From NCBI GenBank assembly GCA_963704335.1, contig OY969889.1, positions 2,418,001-2,482,000 on the forward strand: 64,000 nucleotides of DNA. Reading direction: 5' to 3'. Origin of the DNA: PALSA-612 sp963704335 (GTDB taxonomy: Bacteria > Actinomycetota > Thermoleophilia > Gaiellales > Gaiellaceae). The notes beneath the pieces were generated by a model. That model had not been told where the DNA came from. It saw only the letters and a list, made by a program, of their open reading frames with translations, and made no database searches. Below, one piece after another: positions 52,886 through 61,476 of this stretch; position 1 is the stretch's first letter, and each line of letters begins with the position of its first letter. Both the position numbers and the translations under genes were made by a program.

Positions 52886-53770
52886 GTGCTCGGCGAAGTC
52901 CTGACGGCGATCGTGACGCCGTTCCGGGAGGACGGTTCGGTCGACTTCCACCGCTTCGCTGCGCTCGCGCACCACCTGCTCGAGCACGGCTCCGACGGGA
53001 TCGTCGTCGCGGGCACGACGGGTGAGTCGCCGACGCTGTCGGAAGACGAGCGGCTCGAGCTCTTCCGCGTCGCCGTCGGCGCAGTCGGCGAGCAGGCGAC
53101 GGTCATCGCCGGCACTGGCACCTATTCGACGGCCGAGTCGATCCACTTCACGGAGCAGGCACACGAGATCGGCGTGGACGGCTTCCTCGTCGTCACGCCG
53201 TACTACTCGAAGCCGCCGCAGCGAGGGATCGTGGAGCACTTCAAGGCGATCGCGTCGGTCTCCGACCGCCCGGTGATCGTCTACAACATTCCCGGCCGTG
53301 TCGTCATCAACATCGAGCCGGAGACGATGGCGAAGCTCGCCGAGATCGAGAACGTCCGCGCCGTGAAGCAGGCGAACGACGATCTCCACCAGGCGCGCTT
53401 CATCATCGAGGAGACAGGACTCGACCTCTACGCGGGCGACGACAACATCGTCTTCCCCTTCCTCGAGCTCGGTGGCATGGGCGGCGTCTGTGTGCACACG
53501 CATGTCGTCGGCCCAAGCGTGAAGGAGATGATCCGGCTCCACAAGGCCGGCGATCACGTCGAAGCGCGTCGCATCGACGAGGACCTCGAGGCCGCCTACG
53601 ACCTGCTGAAGGTCGAGACGAACCCGATCGCGATCAAGGCCGCGCTCAACCTCCTCGGTCACGAGGTAGGAGGCCTACGGCTGCCGCTGGTCGAGGCGAC
53701 GGAAGACCAGCTGGCACAGGTGCGGAGCTGCCTGGACCGGCTCGGCCTCGCGGCGCCGGCCCAGGTCTAG
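52886..53770 (+). CDS. dapA: 4-hydroxy-tetrahydrodipicolinate synthase
   Basis: 294-residue TIM-barrel lyase: AIVTPFREDGSVDFHRF, GIVVAGTTGESPTLSEDE, Schiff-base Lys in VRAVKQANDD, Tyr in VIVYNIPGRV. It condenses pyruvate with aspartate semialdehyde. GTG lies exactly 6 nt after TACGAT. Although dapB is 18 nt upstream, dapA therefore seems to have its own leaderless promoter. Confidence 0.95.
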   Translation: MLGEVLTAIVTPFREDGSVDFHRFAALAHHLLEHGSDGIVVAGTTGESPTLSEDERLELFRVAVGAVGEQATVIAGTGTYSTAESIHFTEQAHEIGVDGFLVVTPYYSKPPQRGIVEHFKAIASVSDRPVIVYNIPGRVVINIEPETMAKLAEIENVRAVKQANDDLHQARFIIEETGLDLYAGDDNIVFPFLELGGMGGVCVHTHVVGPSVKEMIRLHKAGDHVEARRIDEDLEAAYDLLKVETNPIAIKAALNLLGHEVGGLRLPLVEATEDQLAQVRSCLDRLGLAAPAQV

Positions 53771-53797
53771 CTCTCGGTAGCTACTGCTCGTCGGCGC

Positions 53798-53947
53798 TCA
53801 GCCGCTCCACCTGCCGCCCTGCTGTTCCGGGGCCTTGACTTTCATTGCGCCGCCCTCGACCTGCTCGGCGTCGTCTTCTGACACCTCGAGGTCGGCCTGC
53901 GCCGCCTCGGGCTGCTCCTCGTCGGTGTGCTTCTGCTCGTCCGTCAC
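53798..53947 (-). CDS. Double-glycine leader peptide (candidate exported/RiPP precursor), 49 aa
   Basis: GTG preceded by AGGGAG at 6 nt. The acidic leader (residues 1-33) ends VSEDDAEQVEGG, which fits the C39-peptidase leader rule LSxxELxxIxGG at every key position (-12 V, -11 S, -8 D, -7 A, -4 V, -2/-1 GG). Cleavage after G33 would release AMKVKAPEQQGGRWSG, 16 residues with net charge about +2, no Cys or Thr, and one Trp. The gene lies 86 nt downstream of the C39-ABC exporter on the same strand; CAATAT about 30 nt before the Shine-Dalgarno could be its own -10. No modification enzyme is adjacent, so the product may be unmodified. It has not been matched to a known family. Confidence 0.72.
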   Translation of the reverse strand: MTDEQKHTDEEQPEAAQADLEVSEDDAEQVEGGAMKVKAPEQQGGRWSG

Positions 53948-54033
53948 GGTCGACTCCCTTCGCCGGGTTGCCGCATATTGCAGCCGATGTTACTAAGACC
54001 GACGAGTAGCGCGAAATCTTCCCCCGGTGGCCT

Positions 54034-57000
54034 CTACTGCTCGAGCTGCTGGCCCACGAGGTAGTAGTAGAGCCCTTGCCGTTCCATGAGCTCGCCGTGC
54101 GCGCCGCGTTCGACGATGCGCCCGCGGTCGAGGACGACGATGAGGTCGGCGTCGCGCACCGTGCTCAGGCGGTGGGCGATCACGATCGTCGTGCGGCCGG
54201 CCATCAGCTCGTCGAGGTGGCGCTGCACGGAGCGCTCCGACTCGGAGTCGAGCGCGCTCGCAGCCTCGTCGAGCACCAGAACCGCCGGCCGGCGGTAGAT
54301 GGCACGGGCGATGGCGATCCTCTGCGCCTGGCCGCCCGAGATGCGGAGCCCGCTGTCGCCGATCCGCGTCTCGTAGCCGAGCGGCAGCCGCTCGACGAAC
54401 TCATGGATCGCGGCCGTCCTCGCCGCCCACTGGACGCGGGCGGGGTCGGGCTCGTCGCCGAACGCGATGTTGCGCGCGATGGTGTCGTCGAACAGGTACG
54501 TGTCCTGGAGCACGAAGCCGATGCGCCGGCGGGCCGTGCGGTAGTCGACCGTCGCCAGGTCGTGGCCGTCGAGCTCCACCTTGCCCTCGGTCGGCTCGAG
54601 CAGGCCGGCGACGAGCTTCACGAGCGTGGTCTTGCCCGAGCCGCTGCGCCCGACAATGGCAACGGTCGTGCCGGCGGCGACGTCGAGGTCGATGCCGGAC
54701 AGAATCTCCTGCGCCTCGGGCCCGCCGTAACGGAACGAGAGATTCCGCAGGCGAACCGCTCCCTCGACGCTTTCGATGGGCTGGAGCCGGTCGCGGTCGG
54801 TGCCCTGCTCGGGCTCCGCCTGCACGACGTCGCCCAGCCGGTCGAGGAGGATCCGCCCGATCTGGAGCTCGTCCCAGAGCGAGAGCAGGATGAGCACGGG
54901 GCCGTTGGTGAGCAGGACGAGCGCATTGAAGGCCACGAACTCGCCTAGCGTCATCGCGCCGTCGATGACGAGCAGCCCCCCGGCGAAGAGGAAGAGGATC
55001 AGCGACAGGATCGTCACGAGCTGGACAGCGCCCTGGTAGGTCATGATCAGGAACTCCGCGCGGAACACGCGGTCTGCCAGGCCCGAGAAGCGGTCGCGCA
55101 TCTGGCCGCGGAAGTTGTCCTCGGCTGCCAGCACTTTCACCGTCTCGATGCCGCGGATGGCGTCGATCTGCTGCGACGCGTAGCGGCCGTAGGCCTCCTC
55201 GAGGTTGTCGAACATCGGCCGCAGACGGCGCGCCGAGTAGCGCATCAGTAGCGCGTAGAGCGGCACCATGGCGAGGTAGACGAGCGTCAGCTGCCACGAG
55301 TAGACGAGCATCAGACAGAGCGCGGCCACGACCTGGGCGGCCAGGGTCAGCCCTTCGACACCGCTGTCGACGAGAATCAGCCGTACCTGGCGGACGCCTG
55401 ACAGACGCCGCTCGATGTCACCCGTTCGCCGCCGGGCGAAGTAGCTCATCGGCAGGCCGAGCAGGCGGCCGGTGAGGAAGTCGAGAGCCGTGGTGTCGAT
55501 GCGAACCGCCGTTCGGCTGAGGATGTAGCGCTGGGCAACCGTGGCAGCGACCATCGCGACGAGCACACCGAGCATGGCGCCGAGGCCGATCAGCAACAGC
55601 TGCCGGTCGCCGTCGGGAATTGCGTCGTCGACGATGATCTGGGTGAACACCGGCACCGCCAGCTCGAGCCCGGCGGCGACCAGGGCCAGCGCCGTAGCCG
55701 CGGCGATGGCGAGCCGGTGCGGGCGAAGGAACTGGAGCAGCCAGCGGTAGTCGGACCTGTCCTCCTCGATCTCCTCGAACGCGGGGGTGGGGGACAGGAG
55801 CGTCGCGTAGCCCGTCCACTTCTCGTCGAAGTCCTCCCGCGATAGCGTGCGCAGGCCGCGGGCCGGGTCGCCGATGCGAACGCTGGAAGCGCCGACCTCG
55901 TAGAGCACGACCCAGTGGTTCCCCTCCCAGTGGCAAAGGGCCGGCAGTGGCAGCCGGTCCACGCGACTCTTCGAGGCCCGGACGTTGTGAGCCTCGAGGC
56001 CGAGCTCCTCAGCGCCTCTCGAGAGGCCGAGCAGGCTCGTCCCCTCGCTCGACGTGTGGACGAGCTCACGGATGCGAGGCAGACCGACGGTCTTGCCGAA
56101 GTACCGCGTGACCATGGCCAGGCAGGCGGCGCCGCAGTCCATCTCGTCGAGCTGGTAGACGTGCGGGAGGCGACGGCGCCGGCGGCGAGGGACAGGGGCC
56201 GCGGCAGGCTCGAGCTCCTCTGCCACCGATGCGTCCCGCGGCGCGGTGTCGTCCTCGGCCGCGTCGACTCCCGCCACCTCGGCGGGCAGCAGCTCCTGGG
56301 CAAAGTCCTCGGGAATGGTGGCCTGGCGACGGTAGTCCGCGAGCGCGGTCCGCTCCTCGACCCGCTCGCGGAACTCGGGGTACTCGTCCAGCAGCCGGGT
56401 GACCACCTCGGGCCCGAGGGCGAGGAGCCGGCACGACGTCGCAGCCTCGACGCTCGCTTCCCTCCGGCCGTGGTGAAGCACGGAGAGCTCGCCGAAGAAG
56501 TCGCCCGCGTGGAGGTGCTCGACGACGACGCCGTCGCGCACGATGCGCAGCCGGCCGGAATGGACGAAGTACAGCGACCCCATCTCGCCGCCTGCGTGGA
56601 TGACCGTCTCGCCAGGTTCTGCCTGAACCGGCTCGAGGCTCCCCGCCATGTCCGCGAGCCCTTCGGGCGGTAGAGACGCGAAGACGGAGTGGACTCGGAG
56701 GAAGTTGAGAGCCGTGCGTGTCTGCCCGAGCCGCGCAAACGTGTCGCGCACGGCCGGATAGCGGTTGACGAGCCCACGGAAGACGCCTCGGTCCAGCCTG
56801 AACGCCTCGACGGGCTCACGCGCACGCACAGTGGCGATGCGGGTCGATTCTGCGAGCAGTCCGATCTCCCCGAAGAAGTCGCCCTGCCGCAACACGTGGA
56901 GTGACACCTCCTCGCTGGCGTCGGCACGCGTCACGACACGGGCAGAGCCCGAGACGATGACGTAGAACGCGTCGGCTTCGTCGCCCTCCGCGACGATTAC

Positions 57001-57138
57001 GCCGCCGAAGTCGTACCCGACGGGCTCGAACGCGTCGACGACGACCGCGCGTACCTCGTCGGGAAGCTGGCCGAACACGGGGAGCTCGTGGAGAACGCGT
57101 ACGGCCTCGTCGGAGAACGTCCGCTCAGAGCTGCTCAT
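54034..57138 (-). CDS. Peptidase C39 ABC exporter with two N-terminal cyclic-nucleotide-binding domains
   Basis: 1034 residues. Two cNMP-binding-like domains (~15-120 and ~150-265; repeated DFFGEIGLL and DFFGELSVL motifs), a linker, a C39 double-glycine peptidase (~325-450: Cys335 in DEMDCGAACLAM, His408 in GNHWVV, Asp424 in IGDPARG), a six-helix ABC transmembrane domain (~465-760) and an ATPase (Walker A VGRSGSGKTTL, signature ISGGQAQRIA, Walker B VLVLDEAASALD, H-loop IAHRLS). All catalytic residues are present. It should cut GG-leader peptides and export them as a homodimer. ATG at 57138 overlaps the upstream PpiC-related gene by 14 nt. Confidence 0.93.
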   Translation of the reverse strand: MSSSERTFSDEAVRVLHELPVFGQLPDEVRAVVVDAFEPVGYDFGGVIVAEGDEADAFYVIVSGSARVVTRADASEEVSLHVLRQGDFFGEIGLLAESTRIATVRAREPVEAFRLDRGVFRGLVNRYPAVRDTFARLGQTRTALNFLRVHSVFASLPPEGLADMAGSLEPVQAEPGETVIHAGGEMGSLYFVHSGRLRIVRDGVVVEHLHAGDFFGELSVLHHGRREASVEAATSCRLLALGPEVVTRLLDEYPEFRERVEERTALADYRRQATIPEDFAQELLPAEVAGVDAAEDDTAPRDASVAEELEPAAAPVPRRRRRRLPHVYQLDEMDCGAACLAMVTRYFGKTVGLPRIRELVHTSSEGTSLLGLSRGAEELGLEAHNVRASKSRVDRLPLPALCHWEGNHWVVLYEVGASSVRIGDPARGLRTLSREDFDEKWTGYATLLSPTPAFEEIEEDRSDYRWLLQFLRPHRLAIAAATALALVAAGLELAVPVFTQIIVDDAIPDGDRQLLLIGLGAMLGVLVAMVAATVAQRYILSRTAVRIDTTALDFLTGRLLGLPMSYFARRRTGDIERRLSGVRQVRLILVDSGVEGLTLAAQVVAALCLMLVYSWQLTLVYLAMVPLYALLMRYSARRLRPMFDNLEEAYGRYASQQIDAIRGIETVKVLAAEDNFRGQMRDRFSGLADRVFRAEFLIMTYQGAVQLVTILSLILFLFAGGLLVIDGAMTLGEFVAFNALVLLTNGPVLILLSLWDELQIGRILLDRLGDVVQAEPEQGTDRDRLQPIESVEGAVRLRNLSFRYGGPEAQEILSGIDLDVAAGTTVAIVGRSGSGKTTLVKLVAGLLEPTEGKVELDGHDLATVDYRTARRRIGFVLQDTYLFDDTIARNIAFGDEPDPARVQWAARTAAIHEFVERLPLGYETRIGDSGLRISGGQAQRIAIARAIYRRPAVLVLDEAASALDSESERSVQRHLDELMAGRTTIVIAHRLSTVRDADLIVVLDRGRIVERGAHGELMERQGLYYYLVGQQLEQ

Positions 57139-57946
57139 GCCAGACCACATGATCGGTCTCTGCCCGGTCGGCGGCCCGATGGGCAGCGGCCGCCACAGCC
57201 CGCGCCATGACAACGGGATCGGCGGGGTCGGCCGGGAGCTTCTCGTGCACATCGACGATCACGAAGCCGTCCGCTGTCGCCACCGGTCCGACGAGCTGGT
57301 TGCGGCCGGCTCCGGCCAGCAGCGGCGCCAGCGCTGGATCGGCGTCCTCGAGCCAGATCTCCTGCTGCTCCGTCGTCGCGTTGGCGGCCGCGGCAGCTTC
57401 CGCGAATGCCAGGCCGTCCTGCCGGACGAGCAGCGCGACCTCTGCAGCGACATGCCGCTCGCCGAATGCGGCCAGAAGACACCGGACCCGGATCCAGTCC
57501 AGGCGGGCGGCCGCGATCTCGCGTGCGATCGCTTCGTCGGTGGCGATCTCGTCGCAGACCGCCTCGTAGGCAGCTTCGAGGCTGCCGAGCTCGGCGTCGG
57601 GAGCGACGGCAAGCATGCGTGCGAGCTGTTTCGCGCACTCGTCGAGCCTGCCGGAGCACATCGCCTCGGCCCAGACCGCGTCGGCGTCCGCAGCTGCGAA
57701 TAGACCGGCCAGGGCTGCGGAGCGGGCAACGGCACGTCGAAGGTACGCGAGCCAGGACTCAGTAGTCACTCCGCGTCGCTCGAGCCACGCGGCGAGGTCG
57801 TCGGCCGCGAGAAGTCGGCGCTCCCGCCGCCACGCCTGAGCGACCTTGTCGATCTCCTCGCGTGCCGGCTCCGCAGCCTGCAGCGCCGCCTCACGCTCGA
57901 TCACCTTCCAGTCGCCCCGCAGACGGGCGTAGTCAGCGACGTCCAC
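57125..57946 (-). CDS. PpiC-related peptide-maturation protein
   Basis: At least 273 residues. A long helical N-terminal half (REEIDKVAQAWRRERRLLAADDLAAWLERRGV, as in SurA/trigger-factor-like chaperones) is followed by a second helical segment and a parvulin-like C-terminal piece (EIWLEDADPALAPLLA...NQLVGPVATADGFVIVDVHEKLPA). It lacks a signal peptide, so it acts inside the cell, probably on the precursor peptide; PpiC-related proteins are known from peptide-maturation loci. GTG at 57946 is the first standard start, but CTG at 57994, right after an in-frame TAG, adds a conserved-looking LLDRPVFTVRGTAYTW. Confidence 0.75.
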   Translation of the reverse strand: MDVADYARLRGDWKVIEREAALQAAEPAREEIDKVAQAWRRERRLLAADDLAAWLERRGVTTESWLAYLRRAVARSAALAGLFAAADADAVWAEAMCSGRLDECAKQLARMLAVAPDAELGSLEAAYEAVCDEIATDEAIAREIAAARLDWIRVRCLLAAFGERHVAAEVALLVRQDGLAFAEAAAAANATTEQQEIWLEDADPALAPLLAGAGRNQLVGPVATADGFVIVDVHEKLPADPADPVVMARAVAAAAHRAADRAETDHVVWHEQL

Positions 57947-58094
57947 CCAGGTGTAGGCCGTGCCGCGGACGGTGAAGACGGGCCGGTCGAGCAGCTAGCC
58001 CTCGCCGCGGATCCGGGCCTTCTCGGCCGGGGGCATGCCCGGTCGCTTTCTGCCGGAGAACAGCCGCATCGCGCGCACCATACACTGGGTCTCG

Positions 58095-59750
58095 ATGGCT
58101 GACCCCGTCCGCATCATCCCGCTCGGCGGCCTCGGTGAGGTGGGGAAGAACATGACGGTGATCGAGGGCGACGGCGGCTGCCTCGTCATCGACGCGGGGC
58201 TTGCGTTCCCGCGCGACGAGCATCTCGGCGTCGATCTCGTGCTCCCCGACATCTCGTATCTCGCCGACCGCGGGCGCCCCATCGATGCCGTCGTGCTCAC
58301 GCACGCGCACGAAGATCACGTGGGCGGCTTGCCCTACCTCCTGCGCGAGGTGGACGTGCCGAGGATCATCGGCACGAAACTGACGCTCGGTCTCGTCCAG
58401 TCCAAGCTCGCCGAGCACAAGCTGGCCGACCGCACGGAGCTCGTCGAGGTGCGGCCAGAGGACGGGCCGGTGGAGGAAGGCCCGTTCCGGCTCGAGCTCG
58501 TTCGGATGGCGCACTCGATACCCGACAACGCCGGCGTCGTCGTCGAGGTGGGCGGACAGCGCATCTTCCACACGTCGGACTACAAGGTCGACCACACGCC
58601 GATCGACGGCTTCAAGACCGACGTGGGCCGTCTCGCCGAGCTCGGCAACCTCGGCGTCGACCTCATGCTCGGCGACTCGACGAATGCCGAGCGGCCCGGC
58701 TACACCGGGTCGGAGAGGCTCGTCGGGGAGGCCTTCCGCCAGATCATCCCGTTGCGCAAAGGGCGGATACTCGTCGCCTCGTTCGCCTCGAACGTTCACC
58801 GCATGCAGCAAGCGGTCGACGTCGCCCTCGAATCCGGCCGCAAGGTGTGCGTCGTCGGGCGGTCGATGCGCAAGAACCTCAACATCGCACGCGCGCTCGG
58901 CTACATGGAAGTGCCGGACGACGCGCTCGTGAAGCCCGACGAGCTCGACAACTACGCGCCGGAAAGGGTGCTCATCCTCTGCACGGGGAGCCAGGGAGAG
59001 CCGATGTCGGCGCTGACGCGGATCGCATACCGCGACCATCCTTCGGTCGAGGTCGAGCGCGGCGACACGGTGATCATCTCCGCGAAGGCCGTCCCCGGGA
59101 ACGAGCTGCGAGTGCACGACACGATCAATCAGCTCGCTCGTGCGGGCGCGGAGGTGCTGCACCACGAGATCGCTCCCGTGCACGTCTCCGGACACGGCAA
59201 CTCCGAGGAGATCCGCACGGTGATCGGCCTCGTGCGGCCGAAGGCTGTCATGCCGGTGCACGGCGAGTATCGGATGCTGGCCGCCCAGGCACAGATGGCG
59301 CGGGATGCCGGCGTGCCCGCGAACTCGATCGTGCTTGCCGAGAACGGCTCCGTCGTCGAGCTTTCGGCCGGCGGGGTGCGCCTGGCGGACCGCGTGGACT
59401 CCGGCGTCATGTTCGTCGACGGCCTCGCGGTTGGCGACATCTCGGATGTGGCGCTGCGCGACCGTCGGCGGTTGTCCGAAGACGGCGTGGTGATCGTCGT
59501 CGCCACTCTCTCCAGCTCCAACGGCCGCCCCACGGCGACGCCCGAGTTGATAGCGCGAGGCTTCGCCGAGGCAGATGAGTTGCTCGAGGAGCTTCGCTCG
59601 CAGGCCGGGTCGGTGCTCGAAGACCTGCTCGCGCAGGGGATCCTCGAGATCAAGCTGCTTCAGCAGCACCTCCACGACGACCTCGGCCAGCTCGTCTACG
59701 ACCGTACGCGGCGACGGCCGCTCATCCTGCCCGTGGTGGTCGAGGTTTGA
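58095..59750 (+). CDS. rnj: Ribonuclease J
   Basis: 551-residue metallo-beta-lactamase/beta-CASP RNase: IIPLGGLGEVGKNMTVIE, zinc motif VLTHAHEDHVGGLPYLL (HxHxDH), FHTSDYKVD, GDSTNAERPGYTGSE, beta-CASP motif in CTGSQGEPMSAL, and VSGHGNSEEI with MPVHGEYRML. It acts in mRNA decay and rRNA processing as 5' exonuclease and endonuclease. ATG lies 8 nt after TACACT. Position between dapA and ftsK is typical; here the peptide-export unit intervenes on the opposite strand. Confidence 0.95.
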   Translation: MADPVRIIPLGGLGEVGKNMTVIEGDGGCLVIDAGLAFPRDEHLGVDLVLPDISYLADRGRPIDAVVLTHAHEDHVGGLPYLLREVDVPRIIGTKLTLGLVQSKLAEHKLADRTELVEVRPEDGPVEEGPFRLELVRMAHSIPDNAGVVVEVGGQRIFHTSDYKVDHTPIDGFKTDVGRLAELGNLGVDLMLGDSTNAERPGYTGSERLVGEAFRQIIPLRKGRILVASFASNVHRMQQAVDVALESGRKVCVVGRSMRKNLNIARALGYMEVPDDALVKPDELDNYAPERVLILCTGSQGEPMSALTRIAYRDHPSVEVERGDTVIISAKAVPGNELRVHDTINQLARAGAEVLHHEIAPVHVSGHGNSEEIRTVIGLVRPKAVMPVHGEYRMLAAQAQMARDAGVPANSIVLAENGSVVELSAGGVRLADRVDSGVMFVDGLAVGDISDVALRDRRRLSEDGVVIVVATLSSSNGRPTATPELIARGFAEADELLEELRSQAGSVLEDLLAQGILEIKLLQQHLHDDLGQLVYDRTRRRPLILPVVVEV

Positions 59751-60298
59751 GCGCCGTCGAGACACGCGACTGGGCGGGGGTGCTCACGCGCCACGTGGTC
59801 GAGCCCGAGACCGGCCGCCGCCTAGTCGGACAGCTCCGCGCCTGCGAGGTGTCGGCGCTGGCGTTCTGCCGCCTGCTCGAGCGCTGGGCTCGCGGAGACG
59901 CCGCACCATCCTCGCCCGGCAGGCGGGAGGCGGCGTTGCAGCGTGCGGCCGACCGCGCCGAGACGGCGATCGCCGGCCTGGAAGCGCCTCTGGCGCGCTA
60001 CCTCCTCGAGCTCGAGCCCGACATCGCGGAGGGACGCTCGTGGTACGGCGAGCCGGGGCCGGCCGAGCTCGTAGCATGGGACGACGTGCTCACGCGTGCC
60101 GGCGTTCATGCCGCACCTCATCGCGTGGCCCAGGCGTATCTGGAGCTGGCGGTGCTGGTGCGTGCGCTGGAGGGGCTCGCCGATCGGGAACGGGTGGGGT
60201 GCCCGCCCGACCGCAACTCCCTGTGGGCAGGGTTGTTCGATCTCCGTGAGAACCTCCTCGACCGCGCCGTCGAGGACCTGCGCGCGCTCGCTGCGTGA
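59747..60298 (+). CDS. All-helical hypothetical protein
   Basis: 183 residues, Ala/Leu/Arg/Glu-rich and predicted helical throughout. Not recognised. TTG overlaps the rnj stop (TTGA) and the end overlaps the kinase gene (GTGA), so it is part of an rnj-hypothetical-kinase operon and translationally coupled on both sides, which argues that it is real. No membrane helix or Cys motif. Confidence 0.65.
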   Translation: MSAVETRDWAGVLTRHVVEPETGRRLVGQLRACEVSALAFCRLLERWARGDAAPSSPGRREAALQRAADRAETAIAGLEAPLARYLLELEPDIAEGRSWYGEPGPAELVAWDDVLTRAGVHAAPHRVAQAYLELAVLVRALEGLADRERVGCPPDRNSLWAGLFDLRENLLDRAVEDLRALAA

Positions 60299-61116
60299 CG
60301 CCGCCGAGCATCGCGGTCGTCGGGTCGGCGAACCTCGACCTGGTGGTGCGGTGCGACCGGTTGCCCCGGCCCGGCGAGACGCTCTCCGGCGCGACGTTCG
60401 CTCGCTACCCGGGCGGCAAGGGCGCCAACCAGGCGGTGGCAGCGGCGCGGCTAGGGGCGAACGTTGTGTTCACGGGCGCGGTCGGACGAGACCCGTTCGT
60501 CGAGGAAGCGCTGGCCGGGCTGCGTAAGGCTGAAGTCGTGTTGCGAGTGGTGGAGCGCGACGCGGCGACGGGCGTCGCTCTGATCGAGGTCGCCGCCGAC
60601 GGAGAGACGACGATCGTCGTCGCGCCCGGCGCGAACGCGCAGCTCGAGGCCGGCGACGTCGATGTGAGGGACGCGGACGCCGTCCTCTGTCAGCTCGAGA
60701 TCCCCGACGACGTGGTGCGGGCAGCGGCCGAGCAGGCGCGCTTCTTGTGCCTCAACGCCGCACCGGCGCGGCGCATCGACGTCGAGCCGGACCTCCTCGT
60801 CGTCAACAGGCTCGAGCACGAGATCGTAGGTGACCTCGGAGTGCTGACGGCGGTCACGCTCGGAGCCGAGGGCGCGATCCTGCTGGAACGTGGGGAGGAG
60901 GTGGCGCGCGCCGCTCCGCCGCCCGTCGACGCCGTCGACGGCACTGCCGCGGGTGACGCGTTCACGTCGTGCCTGCTCGTCTCGCTGCTGGAGGGAAGAT
61001 CGCGCGAGGAGGCGCTGCGCCGCGCGTGCGCGGCGGGTGCCATCGCCGCCTCGCGACCTGGCGCCCAGCCGTCGCTGCCGACGGCCGCCGAGGTCGACGC
61101 GATTCTCGGCGGCTAG
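60295..61116 (+). CDS. rbsK: PfkB-family sugar kinase (ribokinase-like)
   Basis: 273 residues: IAVVGSANLDLVVRCDRLPRPGETL, the PfkB signature YPGGKGANQAVAAARLG, LNAAPAR, VTLGAEGAILL and the catalytic VDGTAAGDAFTSCLL (anion hole GAGD here AAGD, base Asp). The closest match in pattern is ribokinase. With a nucleoside hydrolase nearby (61477), it could phosphorylate ribose released from nucleosides. Confidence 0.87.
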   Translation: MTPPSIAVVGSANLDLVVRCDRLPRPGETLSGATFARYPGGKGANQAVAAARLGANVVFTGAVGRDPFVEEALAGLRKAEVVLRVVERDAATGVALIEVAADGETTIVVAPGANAQLEAGDVDVRDADAVLCQLEIPDDVVRAAAEQARFLCLNAAPARRIDVEPDLLVVNRLEHEIVGDLGVLTAVTLGAEGAILLERGEEVARAAPPPVDAVDGTAAGDAFTSCLLVSLLEGRSREEALRRACAAGAIAASRPGAQPSLPTAAEVDAILGG

Positions 61117-61454
61117 GCGTCGAGCTCTGCGACCAGCCGCCTGGGCGCGACGATGCGGTAGCTCTCCTCGATCCAGTCTCGCAGTAGATCGAGATTGACA
61201 CCCGACGCACGCAGCGGAACCGTCACCCACCCCGACTTACCGAGCCCGTAGCCGGTCGGCTCCGCGCCTTCGATGGCGAGCGCATGGCCGTGCGACTCGT
61301 CGAGCTTCACCGTCATCCGCCTGGACGAGGCCGGACCGAGAAAGACGAAGATCTTCCCGTTCACTTTCGCCACGTCTTCGCCCCAGGGATGGTCTTCGAC
61401 AGCCCCCGGGAAGGAGAGCGCGAAGTCGCGGAGCTTGTCCCGCGCGCCTGCCAC
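61113..61454 (-). CDS. MmcQ/YjbR-family protein
   Basis: 113 residues: LRDFALSFPGAVEDHPWGEDVAKVNGKIFVFLG, then MTVKLDE, GKSGWVTVPL and LLRDWIEESYRIVAP, the pattern of MmcQ/YjbR proteins (CyaY-like fold, possibly DNA-binding). GTG at 61454 is favoured: the residues upstream lie in the divergent nucleoside hydrolase. TATCGT precedes it by 8 nt. The stop overlaps the convergent kinase gene. Confidence 0.85.
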   Translation of the reverse strand: MAGARDKLRDFALSFPGAVEDHPWGEDVAKVNGKIFVFLGPASSRRMTVKLDESHGHALAIEGAEPTGYGLGKSGWVTVPLRASGVNLDLLRDWIEESYRIVAPRRLVAELDA

Positions 61455-61476
61455 GGTCACTGACGATACTGCGGAC

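Noticed and set aside
57992..58078. Minus-strand 24-28 codon frame upstream of the PpiC-like gene as a second precursor peptide
   Set aside because: It is strongly basic (RKRPGMPPAEKARIRGEG), lacks a GG leader and has no Shine-Dalgarno. A leader peptide cannot be excluded but is not supported.
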